Positions 56,186 to 63,982 of a DNA stretch of 64,000 nt are shown here, piece by piece (the stretch's first letter is position 1; each line of letters starts with the position of its first letter). The notes beneath the pieces are model-generated. The model was not told the DNA's origin. It saw nothing but the letters and a program-made list of their open reading frames with translations, and ran no database searches. Origin of the DNA: an uncultured Collinsella sp. (GTDB lineage Bacteria > Actinomycetota > Coriobacteriia > Coriobacteriales > Coriobacteriaceae); the NCBI GenBank assembly GCA_900544875.1, contig UQWS01000004.1:71589-135588 (forward strand), read 5' to 3'. Both the position numbers and the translations under genes were made by a program.

Positions 56186-57198
56186 ATGGCATATCCCGTA
56201 TTTGACCTACACTGCGACACCGCCGACCGCATCGGCTGGGCCACGCTCGATCTCGACCTGCGCTTTACCGCCGGCACCGACGGTTATTTCCCCGGCGACG
56301 AAACGCATCCGCAAGATTTCGACCTCATCGAGGGCAACGCCTGCGCCATCTCGCTCGCAAAGATCGGCAACACGCCGTGGGCACAGTGCTTCGCCACGTT
56401 TGTCCCCGATGAGATTCCCACCGCCCACGCCGCGCGCTTCCAGGCGCAGATCATGGCGCACATGAGCGGCCAGGCAATGCTCAACCACGACCGCATGGTC
56501 AACGTACGAGCGCGGCAGACATTCGCCCCGCGCTCAAAGACGGCAAGGTCGCCTGCATCCACACCATCGAAAACGCCACGTTCTTTGCCGAGGACCCCGC
56601 GCTGATCGAGGTGCTTAAGAGCCTGGGCGTGCTTATGTCGTCACTCAGCTGGAACGCGCAGGGACCGCTCGCGAGCGGCCACGACACCCACGCCGGCCTC
56701 ACCGCCGCCGGCATCGAGGCACTTACGCAGATGGAGCACGCCGGCATGGTACTCGACGTCTCCCACCTCAACGATGAGTGCTTTGACGAGGTCGCCGCCC
56801 GCGCCACGCGTCCCTTCGTCGCCAGCCACTCCAACTCCCGTGCGGTTTGCGGCGCCAAACGCAACCTTACCGACGACCAGTTCCGTACCATTCGCGACAT
56901 GGGTGGCATCGTCGGCCTCAACTACTGCAGCGAGTTCCTTTCCAACGACGCAACCGACAAGACCGCCGCAGACGTCACCTTCGACCAGCTGGCGGCACAT
57001 ATCGAGCACTGGCTCGACCTGGGCGGCGAGGACGTCATCGCGCTCGGCGGCGACTGGGACGGCGCCACGGTGCCCGCTTTCCTCTCCGATGCCAGCAAGA
57101 TGCCCGAGTTCCAGAACATGCTTTCCAAGCATTTTGGCAAGACCGTGATGCAAAAGCTCTGCAGCGACAACGCGCTTGCCTTCTTCGAGCGTTATTAA
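56186..57198 (+). pseudogene. M19 (membrane/renal-type) dipeptidase, frameshifted
   Basis: Two frames together encode an almost complete M19 dipeptidase. The first part, ATG 56186 (GGAGG 5-6 nt upstream), has MAYPVFDLHCDTADRIGW with the metal HxD, up to NHDRMVNVRA. At about 56508-56514 (GAGCGCGGCAGAC) the frame breaks and continues in the -1 frame as ADIRPALKDGKVACIHTIEN with the metal Glu, then VLDVSHLND, ASHSNSRAVCGAKRNL and ALGGDWDGATV. All metal ligands survive across the two parts. One base appears lost within the GC repeat. It may be a real pseudogene, a strain polymorphism or an assembly error; no slippery site for programmed shifting is seen. Confidence 0.85.
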
Positions 57199-57215
57199 TT
57201 TCACATCCCTTGAGC

Positions 57216-57249
57216 GGGCCGGCATGCCGAACGGTCGACATGCCGGCCC
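57216..57249. terminator. GC-rich hairpin after the dipeptidase pseudogene
   Basis: GGGCCGGCATG (57216-57226) and CATGCCGGCCC (57239-57249) pair perfectly over 11 bp, directly after the dipeptidase stop. No T-run follows on the plus strand, so activity as a terminator is uncertain; it lies 24 nt before the TTG start of the next gene. Confidence 0.5.
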
Positions 57250-57272
57250 GTCCCCAATCTGAAGGACCGCTT

Positions 57273-58049
57273 TTGACGCAGCAGTTTACGATTTCCGTAT
57301 CCCGACCGGATGGGACGCCCATCCCCGTCATAGTTACCAAAAAACGCGTCAAGAACTTCAACCTACGCGTCACATCGAGTGGTGAGGTCCACGCCAGTGC
57401 ACCGCTCGGCGCCAGCCGCGAGCGCATCGAAGCGTTTGTAAAGCGCAACAGTGCCTGGATTGTCAACCGACTTGCCCAGCGTGAGCGACGTCAGGCGACG
57501 GCGCGAGAGCCGCTCAGTCCCTCGTCCATCATTGCACTTTGGGGCAAGCCCATCACGGTACAGGATGCGCTCGATCACAACTTTGCATCACCCGCACCGC
57601 GACCCAAACAGGCCACCTTCGCAAGTTTTATGGGTGCCGATGAATCGGACGAAAGCCCACAGGCAAAGTGGCACGCAATCCTCGACGGCCTAACGTCCGA
57701 TGAGCTCCAAGCCCACATCGACCAGCTCTATACGTCCGAAGTCACATCGGCGCTACGCGATATGGTGCACGCATACGAAATCGCAATGGGTGTCGCCGTT
57801 TCCCGCGTTTCCGTACGCAGCATGAAAACGCGTTGGGGCTCATGCACGCCCAAATCCGGCGCCGTTCGCATCGCACGAGAACTTGCCGCCTATCCCGTCG
57901 AATGCCTCGACATGGTTGTCGCCCACGAGCTCGTCCACTTGCTCGAGCCAAGCCACAATCAGCGATTTCACGCCCTGCTCGACACGTACTGCCCCAACAA
58001 TAGAGCGCTGTCACAGCGGCTCAAGCAGCCACCCATAGAGATGTATTAG
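57273..58049 (+). CDS. YgjP/SprT-like zinc metallopeptidase (DUF45)
   Basis: A 258-residue DUF45 protein. The HExxH with downstream His is VVAHELVHLLEPSHNQRFHA (about 216-235), preceded by SMKTRWGSCTPKSGAVRIAR and LAAYPVECLDMVVAHELVHL, as expected. The N-terminal half (VTKKRVKNFNLRVTSSGEVH, LGASRERIEAFVKRNSAWIV) is also typical of the family. Zinc binding is sure, but no substrate is known. TTG 57273 has GAAGGA 7 nt upstream and gives the usual N-terminus; ATG 57240 lacks a ribosome-binding site and lies within a hairpin. Extra 50-residue insert around 90-140 is poorly conserved. Confidence 0.83.
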   Translation: MTQQFTISVSRPDGTPIPVIVTKKRVKNFNLRVTSSGEVHASAPLGASRERIEAFVKRNSAWIVNRLAQRERRQATAREPLSPSSIIALWGKPITVQDALDHNFASPAPRPKQATFASFMGADESDESPQAKWHAILDGLTSDELQAHIDQLYTSEVTSALRDMVHAYEIAMGVAVSRVSVRSMKTRWGSCTPKSGAVRIARELAAYPVECLDMVVAHELVHLLEPSHNQRFHALLDTYCPNNRALSQRLKQPPIEMY

Positions 58050-58055
58050 AACCGG

Positions 58056-58541
58056 TTAGCGCACGCGCTCGATCTCGACACCGCAGCTTGCCAGGGGAAG
58101 ACCGACGGGCGCCCAAGGCTTATCGAGCTTAACGCGCACGCCAAGCAGCAGGGGGTAACGACGTAGCAGCACCTGGGCCACACCCTCGGCTGCAGCCTCG
58201 ATGAGCTTAAACGTATGCTCGCGCAGATAGCCATCGACATCGTGGCACACCGAGCCATAGTCAATCGAGGCGTCCAAGTCATCGTGCTCTCCCGCTGCAC
58301 GCAAGTCGGCATAGAGCACCAAGGACACGATGAATTTCTGGCCCAGCGCGTTCTCTTCGGGATACACGCCGTGGTTGGCAAAGACCTCGAGACCGTCGAT
58401 AGTAATGCGATCGGCATGGCGAAGATCGTCATAGCTCACGTGGGGCACCGCCGTTGCGGTGGATATTTCGCCCCTTCCACGGCGGGCGAGCTCGGCGCCT
58501 TCAGTCTTGGTTGCACTCTCGGGCAGCTTCTTGTTACTCAT
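58056..58541 (-). CDS. folB: dihydroneopterin aldolase (FolB)
   Basis: A 161-residue protein. The FolB domain is residues about 43-161: DRITIDGLEVFANHGVYPEE (with catalytic-type Tyr and Glu), SLVLYADLRAAGEHDDLDAS, IDYGSVCHDVDGYLREHTFK, LIEAAAEGVAQVLLRRYPLL and KPWAPVGLPLASCGVEIERV. It makes 6-hydroxymethyl-dihydropterin in folate synthesis. An N-terminal 40-residue Glu/Arg-rich lead is unusual. ATG 58541 has AAGGAG 9 nt upstream. The upstream HD gene and folE are on the same strand. Confidence 0.9.
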   Translation of the reverse strand: MSNKKLPESATKTEGAELARRGRGEISTATAVPHVSYDDLRHADRITIDGLEVFANHGVYPEENALGQKFIVSLVLYADLRAAGEHDDLDASIDYGSVCHDVDGYLREHTFKLIEAAAEGVAQVLLRRYPLLLGVRVKLDKPWAPVGLPLASCGVEIERVR

Positions 58542-58584
58542 CGCGATCGTCTCCTTCGTTTAGAACCCCGACCGCGCAAACTAA

Positions 58585-59166
58585 CTACACGCGAATCGAC
58601 AGGTTCTTTTTATCATCGCTCCAGTTGCAAGCATTGCGCGCGGGGCATGCAAAGCAGGCGCGCGACGCTTTGTCGGCTGCATAGAGCAGACGCTCAAGCG
58701 GTTGGCTGTTCACGCGCAGCTTTCGATGGCCCAAAATGGCCGTCTTAATGGCTGCGGCATCGGCCGGCTCAAACGCCACATCATCGGGCATGCCGCCGAG
58801 AATCGCATCAGCGACGCGTTCGCTTGCAACGTCATGGGATATACCCGATTCGTACTGTTCATCTTTGCCGATATCGTGAAGAAGTGCCGTGGCGTAGATG
58901 ACCTCGCGGTCAAATTCGAGCTGTTCCTCGAGATTCTTGATCCACATAATGCGAGCGACATCGAGCAGATGGTCAATACCGTGGCGGCAGAAAATGCGTC
59001 CCGATTCCAACTGCGCAATGTTACCCAGGTGCCGCCGGAACAGCCCGTTGGCACAAATGTAATCAATGCGAGGCATAGCACCAAAAGGGGCCAGGCCCGA
59101 AGCCATAAAGCCGCGACGCGACGTCCCCTCATCGGTCTTCGATGTAAAGTCGTTGACGACCCTCAT
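58585..59166 (-). CDS. HD-domain phosphohydrolase (YqeK-like)
   Basis: A 193-residue metal-dependent phosphohydrolase. HGIDHLLDVARIMWI and ALLHDIGKDEQYESGISHDV give the HD motif (His-Asp in LLHDIGK), and GHRKLRVNSQPLERLLYAAD continues the fold, with Cys-rich end CFACPARNACNWSDDKK (four Cys within a short span, metal site?). ATG 59166 directly follows the folE stop; ATG 59106 is an alternative. The placement between folE and folB suggests a role in pterin or nucleotide-phosphate hydrolysis, such as dephosphorylation of dihydroneopterin triphosphate, but that is inference. Confidence 0.78.
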   Translation of the reverse strand: MRVVNDFTSKTDEGTSRRGFMASGLAPFGAMPRIDYICANGLFRRHLGNIAQLESGRIFCRHGIDHLLDVARIMWIKNLEEQLEFDREVIYATALLHDIGKDEQYESGISHDVASERVADAILGGMPDDVAFEPADAAAIKTAILGHRKLRVNSQPLERLLYAADKASRACFACPARNACNWSDDKKNLSIRV

Positions 59167-59167
59167 G

Positions 59168-59725
59168 TTAACGGCCCAGCATCCTAAAGAACCGCTCCTC
59201 GAGCGCGGGATCGGTCTCAAAGACGCCGCGGCGAGCGAGCGTCACGGTCTTGGTGCCGGGCTTTTGCACGCCGCGCATGGTCATGCACATATGCTCAGCC
59301 TCCATGAGCACAATCGCTCCCTGGGGAGCGAGATAATCCATGAGGGCGTCGGCAACCTGCGCACACAGCTGCTCCTGCAGCTGCAGACGACGGGCATAGA
59401 CCTCAACCGTGCGAGCGAGCTTAGACAGACCCGCCACGCGACCGTTAGGGATATAGCCGATCGCAGCCTTGCCATAAAACGGCAGCAGATGATGCTCGCA
59501 CAGCGAGTAAAACGTGATGTCGCGCTCGATAACCAAATCGTTCGAAGCGACGGCAAAGGTTTTGGACAGGTGCTCCTCGGCACTCTGCTCCATACCGCCG
59601 GCGATCTCGCCATACATACGGGCAACGCGCGCCGGGGTCTCCAGCAGGCCCTCACGAGTTGGGTCCTCGCCTATGCCCTCAAGCAACAGCTTAATGGCGG
59701 CCTCGACTTTTTCCTGATCGACCAT
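59168..59725 (-). CDS. folE: GTP cyclohydrolase I
   Basis: A 185-residue type I GTP cyclohydrolase. Conserved segments: [40 protein letters not shown] with the zinc Cys-His, [40 protein letters not shown] and [20 protein letters not shown] with the second zinc Cys. It makes dihydroneopterin triphosphate, the first folate intermediate. ATG 59725. First gene of a folE-HD-folB unit. Confidence 0.95.
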   Translation of the reverse strand: MVDQEKVEAAIKLLLEGIGEDPTREGLLETPARVARMYGEIAGGMEQSAEEHLSKTFAVASNDLVIERDITFYSLCEHHLLPFYGKAAIGYIPNGRVAGLSKLARTVEVYARRLQLQEQLCAQVADALMDYLAPQGAIVLMEAEHMCMTMRGVQKPGTKTVTLARRGVFETDPALEERFFRMLGR

Positions 59726-59791
59726 CTGGGCCTCACTTTTCCGATTTCACGTTCGCGCTATGGTACCACGCCCTTCGGCATCGACCACAAG

Positions 59792-60373
59792 CTACATAGT
59801 ATGGGTCGAATAGACCGGATCATCACGCCAAAGTTCAACCGCATCACAAAGCGCAACGCCCTCGCGCTCAGCACGGTCGCGCGTGGCGTTCATATCGATC
59901 ATGCGCTGGTTACTCGAGCCCCTAAAACGCAATGAGATATCGTACAGATCCTGAACAAACGGGCCGTCCACCAACATATCGAGGCAGGCAAGGATACGGT
60001 CCGTGACTTCGGTATGGTGACGACCGCCCGGCATAAGTTCCTCGAGCACGTCGCCAGTAAAACACCAAATGGTCTTTCCTGACCCCGCAGGATAAGCGGC
60101 ACGAACACGCTCGACAAACTCAACGAGCCCCGCCTGATTCTCAGGTTCCATAGGCTCGCCGCCCAGAATCGTCAGGCCGTCAATAAAGGGATGGTCGAGG
60201 CTCTCGATAATCTTGTCCTCGACGGCACGATCGAACAGCTCGCCCGCAGCAAAGTCCCACGCGACAGAGTTAAAGCAGTTCTTGCACCCACGACGGCACC
60301 CGCTCACAAACAGAGAAGTACGAACGCCTTCCCCATCAGCAATGTCGAAATACTTAATGTTCGCGTAGTTCAT
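59792..60373 (-). CDS. nrdG: anaerobic ribonucleotide reductase activating protein
   Basis: A 193-residue radical SAM activase. The cluster motif is SLFVSGCRRGCKNCFNSVAW (CxxxCxxC), with GLTILGGEPMEPENQAGLVE and KTIWCFTGDVLEELMPG after; DMLVDGPFVQDLYDISLRFR and GSSNQRMIDM complete the family. It installs the glycyl radical on NrdD. ATG 60373 with GGGAGA upstream is preferred; the frame runs open to 60529 but across hairpin B. Same strand as nrdD, 427 bp downstream of it. Confidence 0.95.
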   Translation of the reverse strand: MNYANIKYFDIADGEGVRTSLFVSGCRRGCKNCFNSVAWDFAAGELFDRAVEDKIIESLDHPFIDGLTILGGEPMEPENQAGLVEFVERVRAAYPAGSGKTIWCFTGDVLEELMPGGRHHTEVTDRILACLDMLVDGPFVQDLYDISLRFRGSSNQRMIDMNATRDRAEREGVALCDAVELWRDDPVYSTHTM

Positions 60374-60388
60374 AGGTAACTCTCCCGG

Positions 60389-60472
60389 GAGGCCGGGACA
60401 TATCATCCCGTCCTCAAACATTCTCGGCCTTCGGCCTGCGAAACTGCGGGCGGGACGATATGTCCCGGCCTC
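60389..60472 (-). repeat. long inverted repeat in the nrdG leader (structured element B)
   Basis: GAGGCCGGGACATATC (60389-60404) pairs perfectly with GATATGTCCCGGCCTC (60457-60472); inward, CCCGTCC/GGGCGGG extends it with one wobble. The loop holds a GGCC/GGCC mini-hairpin. It lies just before the nrdG ribosome-binding site. Without a T-run and at the leader position, a regulatory or mobile RNA role is possible. Confidence 0.6.
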
Positions 60473-60661
60473 ATGCAAAGGGTAACTCAATGAACGAAGC
60501 GAACATCGAGTATAGGGTTCGAGGTCCAATAAATACTCAGCTGCAGCTCAGCCGCCATTGCAAGCAGATCGTCATTGCAGCTCAACTCATTTCCGCTAAG
60601 AACTTCGAGGAGCGAGCAGACCGCATGCCGCATCTCAGCTACATCACCTTGGCTGTCCCGC

Positions 60662-60777
60662 AGCGAGGCCCCGGACCTTTGCTCGATATGAGTTCCGCAC
60701 GAACAGGAGGCGCCAGTGGCGCCTCCGTCGTGAGCCAGGACTGTCCGAAATAGCGAGTAAAGGTCCGGGGCCTCGCT
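60662..60777 (-). repeat. long inverted repeat after nrdD (structured element C)
   Basis: The first 20 bases GCGAGGCCCCGGACCTTTGC (60663-60682) and the next three pair with 60754-60776 (one wobble in 23). Inside, GGAGGCGCC/GGCGCCTCC (60706-60726) forms a perfect hairpin and CACGA/TCGTG another, giving a branched rod of about 115 nt. It lies 22 bp beyond the nrdD stop codon. It may act as 3' stabiliser or weak terminator; no long T-run. Between B and C (60473-60661) nothing else is seen. Confidence 0.6.
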
Positions 60778-60799
60778 ACGGGGCAGCCTGGGATGGTTA

Positions 60800-63022
60800 T
60801 TAGAGATGCAGCACGCGGTCGCGGATCTCCTCGGTTCGGCCCTGGTTCCAGAATTGGGTACCGATGTAGCCGCACGTACGACGAGCGACGTTCATCTTCT
60901 CCTGATCGCGGTTGCCGCAATTGGGGCACTCCCACACCAGCTTGCCGTCATCCTCGACAATCTTGATCTCACCGTCGTAGCCGCACACCTGGCAGTAATC
61001 GCTCTTGGTGTTGAGCTCGGCGTACATGATGTTGTCGTAGATGTACTGCATCACGCGGATGACAGCCTTGAGGTTGTCCTGCATGTTGGGAACCTCGACG
61101 TAGGAGATGGCACCGCCCGGCGAAAGTTGCTGGAACATACCCTCGAACTTGAGCTTGTCGAATGCGTCGATCTCCTCGGACACGTGGACGTGGTAGCTGT
61201 TGGTGATGTAGCCCTTGTCCGTCACGCCCGGGATGATGCCAAAACGACGCTGCAGGCACTTGGCGAACTTGTAGGTCGTCGACTCAAGCGGGGTACCGTA
61301 CAGCGAGAAGTCAATATCGCTTTCGGCCTTCCACTCCGCGCACTTGTCGTTCATGCGCTGCATGACGGCCATGGCAAAGGGCGTGCCCTCCTTCTCGGTG
61401 TGGCTGTGGCCCGTCATGTACTTGACGCACTCATACAGGCCGGCATAGCCCAGGCTGATGGTGGAGTATCCGCCCACGAGCAGCTTGTCGATTGTCTCGC
61501 CCTTCTTCAGACGAGCGAGGGCACCGTACTGCCAAAGAATCGGTGCGGCATCCGAAAGCGTACCCATCAGGCGCTCATGACGGCACAGCAGGGCACGGTG
61601 GCACAGCTCAAGGCGCTCATCGAAGATCTTCCAGAACTTGTCCATATCCTGATGCGAGCTCAGTGCGACATCAGGCAGGTTGATGGTCACGACGCCCTGG
61701 TTAAAGCGACCATAGTACTTGGGCTTGTTCGGATCATAGTTCAGCGCGTTGGCCACGTTGTTAAATCCGTTACCGGAACGGTCAGGCGTCAGGAAGCTGC
61801 GGCAGCCCATGCAGGTATAGCAGTCGCCGTTGCCCGCGGTCTCGCCCTTCGACAGCTTGAGCTCGCGCATCTTCTTCTCGGAGATGTAGTCGGGCACCAT
61901 GCGTTTGGCGGTGCACTTGGCAGCCAGCTGGGTCAGGTAGAAGTACGGGGAATTCTCGTGAACGTTATCGTCCTCGAGTACATAGATAAGCTTGGGGAAT
62001 GCCGGGGTAATCCACACGCCGGCCTCGTTCTTAACGCCTTCGTAGCGCTGGCGAAGCGTCTCCTCCACGATCATGGCAAGGTCGTGCTTCTCCTGAGGCG
62101 TACGGGCCTCGTTAAGATACATAAAGACCGTCACGAACGGCGCCTGGCCGTTGGTGGTCATAAGGGTCACGACCTGATACTGAATCGTCTGAACGCCGCG
62201 ACGGATCTCGTCACGCAGACGGTCCTCAACGACCTCACGGACCTTCTCGGCAGACGCAGAGACGCCGAGCTCCTCAAGCTCGCGAGCGATCTCGCCGCGA
62301 ATCTTTTGACGGCTCACCTCGACGAACGGGGCAAGATGGGTCAGCGAAATCGACTGGCCACCGTACTGGGAGGAAGCAACCTGGGCGATGATCTGCGTCG
62401 CGATGTTGCAGGCGGTCGAGAAGCTGTGCGGCTTCTCGATCAGCGTACCCGAGATAACAGTGCCGTTCTGGAGCATATCCTCCAGGTTCACCAGGTCGCA
62501 GTTATGCATGTGCTGGGCAAAGTAGTCCGAATCATGGAAGTGAATCAGACCCTCATTGTGAGCATCCACAATCTCCTGGGGCAGCAGCACACGCTGGGTC
62601 AGGTCCTTGGAGATCTCGCCGGCCATGTAGTCACGCTGAACGGAATTGACGGTCGGGTTCTTGTTGGAGTTCTCCTGCTTGACCTCTTCGTTGTTGCACT
62701 CAATCAGCGACAGAATCTTGTCGTCGGTCGTGTTCTTCTGGCGCTTCAGGCTCTGAACATAGCGATAGATGATGTAATGGCGAGCGACCTCGTAGCAGTC
62801 GAGACGCATAATCTCGTCCTCGACCAGATCCTGAATCTCCTCGACCGACACGGTGTGGCCCGCGTTCTCGCATGCCTCGGCGACGTTTTGTGCCGCGTAA
62901 ACCACCTGGCGGTCGGTAAGACGAGAGCTCTCCTCGACCTCCAAGTTTGCGGCGCGGATGGCATTGACAATCTTATCGATGTCAAAGACAACCTCGGTGC
63001 CGCTGCGCTTGATGATCTTCAT
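60800..63022 (-). CDS. nrdD: anaerobic ribonucleoside-triphosphate reductase (class III)
   Basis: A 740-residue glycyl-radical enzyme. The N-terminal ATP-cone is MKIIKRSGTEVVFDIDKIVN onward (about 1-95). Then HFHDSDYFAQHMHNCDLVNL, TLIEKPHSFSTACNIATQII and ASSQYGGQSISLTHLAPFVE mark the catalytic barrel. CYTCMGCRSFLTPDRSGNGF carries active-site cysteines. The C-terminal zinc site has two CxxC (CQVCGYDG and CPNCGNRD), and the radical Gly lies in ARRTCGYIGTQFWNQGRTEE. It makes dNTPs without oxygen. ATG 63022 after GAGGCAAGAG. NrdR boxes lie far upstream at 63247-63294. Pairs with nrdG. Confidence 0.97.
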   Translation of the reverse strand: MKIIKRSGTEVVFDIDKIVNAIRAANLEVEESSRLTDRQVVYAAQNVAEACENAGHTVSVEEIQDLVEDEIMRLDCYEVARHYIIYRYVQSLKRQKNTTDDKILSLIECNNEEVKQENSNKNPTVNSVQRDYMAGEISKDLTQRVLLPQEIVDAHNEGLIHFHDSDYFAQHMHNCDLVNLEDMLQNGTVISGTLIEKPHSFSTACNIATQIIAQVASSQYGGQSISLTHLAPFVEVSRQKIRGEIARELEELGVSASAEKVREVVEDRLRDEIRRGVQTIQYQVVTLMTTNGQAPFVTVFMYLNEARTPQEKHDLAMIVEETLRQRYEGVKNEAGVWITPAFPKLIYVLEDDNVHENSPYFYLTQLAAKCTAKRMVPDYISEKKMRELKLSKGETAGNGDCYTCMGCRSFLTPDRSGNGFNNVANALNYDPNKPKYYGRFNQGVVTINLPDVALSSHQDMDKFWKIFDERLELCHRALLCRHERLMGTLSDAAPILWQYGALARLKKGETIDKLLVGGYSTISLGYAGLYECVKYMTGHSHTEKEGTPFAMAVMQRMNDKCAEWKAESDIDFSLYGTPLESTTYKFAKCLQRRFGIIPGVTDKGYITNSYHVHVSEEIDAFDKLKFEGMFQQLSPGGAISYVEVPNMQDNLKAVIRVMQYIYDNIMYAELNTKSDYCQVCGYDGEIKIVEDDGKLVWECPNCGNRDQEKMNVARRTCGYIGTQFWNQGRTEEIRDRVLHL

Positions 63023-63246
63023 CCTCTTGCCTCTTTCGCGTCGAAATCGTATTGCGCTTCAGAGCCAAACGATGCCCGGCAGGGCTTGCCCCTGTCTTGC
63101 GGCGCCGTCGCGCAATCTGTGTTTTCGAAAACCATAGGCCCTCATGCGGACAATCCTCGCAGCCAATCAAGGGGCTCGAAGATCCATCCAAATGGGGCGA
63201 ATAAGGTCCTCGTTCTCTGTCCGCCATCTATCATACGACAAAGAGG

Positions 63247-63294
63247 CATCTATATCCTGTATTCTTTTTTTAGGTCAAACACAACATATAGTGT
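63247..63294 (-). promoter_or_regulatory. NrdR boxes and promoter of nrdD
   Basis: ACACAACATATAGTGT (63279-63294) is a near-consensus NrdR box (ACACTATATCTTGTGT type). A second, weaker match CATCTATATCCTGTAT lies at 63247-63262; centres are 32 bp apart, three helical turns, as usual for NrdR. On the minus strand TTGACC (63273-63278) and TATAGA (63249-63254) lie 18 bp apart, so the boxes overlap the promoter. A leader of about 220 nt follows. Confidence 0.75.
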
Positions 63295-63309
63295 TTCAGC
63301 AGGTCAAAG

Positions 63310-63593
63310 CAATTAGTCATTTTGCAGACGCATTAATTATGAGGGGTTCTTGGCAAGTCGGTAAAACGTTACCAACACGGCTACCTGCATGGCAGTTATA
63401 AAACCCCCTTAGTCAAGCCGCTGACAAATCCTACCAAAACCAAGCCGCTCACGCCAAAAGAATCCAAAAGATTATGCTTGACCAACATGTTGCGGTCACG
63501 GTCGGCCAGGACGTATGCAACCTGCCGGCACCTCTACGGGGACCTTGGATCAATATTTGCTGGCATATTTGACGGCGTGCTTGGTAGCAAAAC
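63310..63593. other. non-coding gap between nrdD promoter and tRNA terminator
   Basis: About 280 bp without a gene. GAGGGGTT (63341-63348) is loosely inverted against AACCCCCTT (63403-63411), and AGCCGCT followed by AC occurs twice (63416 and 63444). No ORF, tRNA or clear promoter was found here. Confidence 0.3.
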
Positions 63594-63625
63594 AAAACAG
63601 CTCAGAGGACATAGCCTCTGAGCTG
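63594..63625 (-). terminator. terminator of the tRNA-Gly/tRNA-Val transcript
   Basis: CAGCTCAGAGG (63598-63608) pairs perfectly with CCTCTGAGCTG (63615-63625). On the minus strand it ends in TTTTGTTTT. It follows both tRNA genes. Confidence 0.93.
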
Positions 63626-63633
63626 CGAACATT

Positions 63634-63708
63634 TGGTGGGCGTTAGAAGATTTGAACTTCTGACCTCTTCCGTGTCAGGGAAGCGCTCTCCCCCTGAGCT
63701 AAACGCCC
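63634..63708 (-). tRNA. tRNA-Val (anticodon GAC)
   Basis: On the minus strand a complete cloverleaf starts GGGCGTTTAGCTCAGGGGG, with anticodon stem CTTCC/GGAAG around loop CTGACAC, giving anticodon GAC. The T arm contains GTTCAAATC, and the acceptor AACGCCC is followed by A and a genome-encoded CCA (63634-63636). It lies 3 nt downstream of tRNA-Gly. Confidence 0.95.
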
Positions 63709-63711
63709 AAA

Positions 63712-63787
63712 TGGAGCGGACAACGGGGCTCGAACCCGCGACCCCAACCTTGGCAAGGTTGTGCTCTACCAACTGAGCCATGTCCGC
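63712..63787 (-). tRNA. tRNA-Gly (anticodon GCC)
   Basis: On the minus strand a full cloverleaf begins GCGGACATGGCTCAGTTGG. The anticodon loop TTGCCAA sits in an AACC/GGTT-type stem, so anticodon GCC. The T arm has GGTTCGAGCC, and acceptor TGTCCGC is followed by T and CCA (63712-63714). First of two tRNAs in one transcript. Confidence 0.95.
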
Positions 63788-63891
63788 TTACGAGGATTAA
63801 TCTTACGTGATGCCCGCATCCTATGCAAGAACTTTTTTGAAAAGTTTTGCGACGCTCTCGCGAGCCTTGATTGGCAACTTCATCCGAACAC

Positions 63892-63931
63892 TTCCCACAT
63901 TCATCCGCACATGTGCGGATGAATGTGGGAA
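63892..63931. repeat. perfect 40-bp palindrome with no spacer
   Basis: TTCCCACATTCATCCGCACA (63892-63911) is exactly the reverse complement of the next 20 bases (63912-63931). A partial echo, TTCATCCGAACACTTCCCAC, lies just left (63878-63897), and a GC-rich run of GGCC units follows at 63946-63964. The next start codon is 52 bp further on. Confidence 0.85.
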
Positions 63932-63982
63932 CCCGATACCCTGAGGGCCGGGCCGGCCGGCCCCGGGAGATCGGAGGACGGC

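Noticed and set aside
56505..56516. Programmed -1 frameshift in the dipeptidase
   Set aside because: No X-XXY-YYZ slippery heptamer and no following pseudoknot; a simple base loss in a GC repeat explains it.
63023..63246. Cobalamin riboswitch in the nrdD leader
   Set aside because: No conserved GCCACTG B12-box was found; the leader is long but not recognisable as a known riboswitch.
60806..63316. 836-codon open frame on the plus strand opposite nrdD
   Set aside because: It is the shadow of a certain gene in GC-rich DNA: the minus strand encodes a full NrdD with all motifs, while this frame is rich in Leu, Val, His and Gly without any recognisable domain.
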